From positions 1-6,966 of the forward strand of contig CAMHFA010000057.1 in the NCBI GenBank assembly GCA_946184255.1: a DNA stretch of 6,966 nt, written 5' to 3'. A program made the position numbers and the translations under genes. The stretch's first letter is position 1. Each line of letters starts with the position of its first letter. Under the pieces are notes generated by a model. That model had not been told where the DNA came from. It searched no databases and was given only the letters and a program-made list of their open reading frames with translations. Origin of the DNA: an uncultured Bacteroidales bacterium. Lineage in GTDB: Bacteria; Bacteroidota; Bacteroidia; Bacteroidales; UBA932. This document shows positions 5,635 to 6,966 of this stretch, one piece after another.

Positions 5635-6966
5635 ATGAAAATCCAGAATTTATTTTTGACTCTTATTGCAGCAGCTGCCATCGTGGTAGGCTGCAATCCT
5701 AAGGAAGAAGAGCAGCCCTCTCTCCCTGTCCTGAACGTTGGACAGACCGAGATTTCCTTCGAGCAGGGCGGTGGCACCGCATCGGTGACCGTTACTTCCA
5801 ACAGGCCATGGACCATCACTTCCGATGCCGACTGGCTGGCTTTCAATCCGTCAAACGGAACCGCCTCCAGCGCTCCGGTCAACGTGACCGTCACGGCACT
5901 CGCTAATTCTTCCAATGACAGGACTGCGTCATTTAGGGTGAAGACAGATTTTGATTACAAGACTATCAATGTCAGTCAAAAGGGTGCCAAGGGAGAAGAT
6001 ACTACTGACAAGCCTTCGGGAGATGGAACTAAGGACAACCCTTACAATCCTGCAGGTGTTGTTGCTTATGTGAATACCCTTACTGCCGATACCGATAGCC
6101 CCAATGTAGTCTATGTTACTGGAAAGATCAGTGAAGTCAGCACTACATATGAGGCGAGCGAAACTTACGGCAATGCAACCTTCTACATTTCAGAGGATGG
6201 CTCTAAAACTCTTACACAATTCTATGTTTTCCAGACATACTATCTTGGAAACAAGAAATGGAAATCAGGACAAACAGATGTCAAGGTTGGTGATTCTGTG
6301 ACCATCTGTGGAAAGGTAGTCAATTACAAGGGAAAAACTCCTGAGACTGTTGGCAAGGGTGGCAGTTATGTCTGCACCCTTAACGGAACAACAGAATATG
6401 GAGATGGCGGAGGCGATCAGCCAGAGGCCAAAGGAAAGGGTACTCTTGAAGATCCGTTCAATCCTTCAGCTGCGGCCAATGCAGTTGCTGACCTAACATG
6501 GACCGATAAAGACAATTACCAAACTACCGATAATGTCTATGTAAAGGGTAAGATTTCCAGGATTGCCGATAATGGTACTTACACCGAAGGCGGCACTTAT
6601 GGCAATGCTTCGTTCTATATCGTAGAGGAAGGAACAGACTTCGAGTTCTATGTTTACAGGGCACTCTACCTGGGTAACAAGAAATATGAGTCCGGCCAGA
6701 CTGACATCAAGGTCGGAGACGAGGTAATCATCTACGGAAAATTGATGAATTATCGCGGAAACACTCCTGAGACTGAGGCAGGAAGTTGCTATCTCTATTC
6801 CCTGAATGGACAGACTGGAGAAGGTGATCAGCCCGGCGGTGACACTGAGGAGGTTAAGAATGCAACTGTAGCTGAGTTCCTTGCTGCCCAAGATTCAGAG
6901 ACGCAGCCTTACAAGTTAGTTGGCAAAGTCAGCAACATCCAGAGTGATGTGTATGGTAATATCGAT
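5635..6966 (+). CDS. Modular surface lipoprotein: BACON domain plus OB-fold-like repeats, C-terminus cut by window edge
   Basis: The frame is open from ATG at 5635 to the window end (444 codons, no stop). A lipoprotein signal peptide ends in the lipobox VVGC (Cys20). Acidic residues follow the cysteine (KEEE at 23-26), resembling the Bacteroidetes lipoprotein export signal for surface display. Residues 33-117 form a BACON domain, with WTITSDADWL at 59-68, NDRTASF at 94-100 and VSQKG at 113-117. Two homologous OB-fold-like modules follow (about 131-252 and 269-394), joined by Gly/Asp/Gln/Pro linkers. From about 405 a third module of a different subtype starts (ATVAEFLAA, then KLVGKVSNI and YGN). 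BACON domains are thought to bind carbohydrate or mucin. OB modules of this type occur in secreted Bacteroidetes proteins, some carrying nuclease domains. The catalytic part, if any, is beyond the edge, so no enzymatic function is claimed. The ATG is preceded by A-rich sequence with no clear Shine-Dalgarno. Confidence 0.9.
   Translation, partial: MKIQNLFLTLIAAAAIVVGCNPKEEEQPSLPVLNVGQTEISFEQGGGTASVTVTSNRPWTITSDADWLAFNPSNGTASSAPVNVTVTALANSSNDRTASFRVKTDFDYKTINVSQKGAKGEDTTDKPSGDGTKDNPYNPAGVVAYVNTLTADTDSPNVVYVTGKISEVSTTYEASETYGNATFYISEDGSKTLTQFYVFQTYYLGNKKWKSGQTDVKVGDSVTICGKVVNYKGKTPETVGKGGSYVCTLNGTTEYGDGGGDQPEAKGKGTLEDPFNPSAAANAVADLTWTDKDNYQTTDNVYVKGKISRIADNGTYTEGGTYGNASFYIVEEGTDFEFYVYRALYLGNKKYESGQTDIKVGDEVIIYGKLMNYRGNTPETEAGSCYLYSLNGQTGEGDQPGGDTEEVKNATVAEFLAAQDSETQPYKLVGKVSNIQSDVYGNID
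6025..6816 (+). repeat. Two tandem OB-fold-like protein modules (about 138-residue period)
   Basis: Copy 1 (6025-6390) and copy 2 (6439-6816) share, in order, GT-x-x-(D/N)P(Y/F)NP, VYV-x-GKIS, YGNA(T/S)FYI, YLGNKK(W/Y), SGQTD(V/I)KVGD, GK-x-x-NY-x-G-x-TPET and LNG. The protein similarity is strong, but the DNA differs in most third positions. Copy 1 is noticeably more AT-rich than copy 2. Confidence 0.85.

Noticed and set aside
6493..6891. 132-codon minus-strand frame with hydrophobic stretches
   Set aside because: It is antisense to the second OB-like module. The hydrophobicity is an expected result of reading beta-strand-rich Asp/Asn/Lys/Tyr codons in reverse complement.

Overview
The window looks like chromosome from a Bacteroidetes bacterium, most likely of the order Bacteroidales. 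The signs are TAnnTTTG-type -7 promoter boxes, weak Shine-Dalgarno sequences, secreted proteins whose signal peptides end in AQ, lipoproteins with acidic residues after the lipobox cysteine, a BACON domain, a GxDLY-SGNH esterase pair and a GH92 mannosidase. I cannot name a genus from the sequence.

Left half (1-3349, all minus strand): a tightly packed operon reading leftwards out of the window. It starts with two tandem paralogous secreted esterases (GxDLY N-terminal domain plus SGNH hydrolase). These are followed by the first 395 codons of a secreted GH92 alpha-mannosidase. The junctions overlap as TAATG and ATGA, so the three proteins are probably translationally coupled. The likely shared job is removing ester groups and alpha-mannose from a glycan outside the cytoplasm. 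No SusC/SusD pair is visible, so membership of a polysaccharide utilisation locus is inference only.

Middle (3350-3410): a short divergent intergenic region. It has a good -7 box for the minus-strand operon, a weaker one facing right, and an 8-bp tandem repeat next to the right-hand start codon.

Right half (3411-6966, all plus strand): a calcineurin-like metallophosphoesterase lipoprotein with a fibronectin-III-like tail comes first. After 18 bp comes exodeoxyribonuclease III (xth/exoA), a DNA-repair enzyme. A promoter-like element overlaps the xth stop codon and precedes a large lipoprotein that runs off the window. The visible 444 residues of that lipoprotein are a signal peptide, an acidic lipoprotein export-like stretch, a BACON domain, two OB-fold-like repeats and the start of a third OB-like module of a different subtype.

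No tRNA, rRNA, CRISPR array, insertion sequence or convincing rho-independent terminator was seen. Apart from the two intergenic gaps of about 60 bp and the 18 bp before xth, the whole window is coding. I see no clearly new system. The most interesting items are the duplicated esterase/mannosidase operon and the modular surface lipoprotein of unknown C-terminus.
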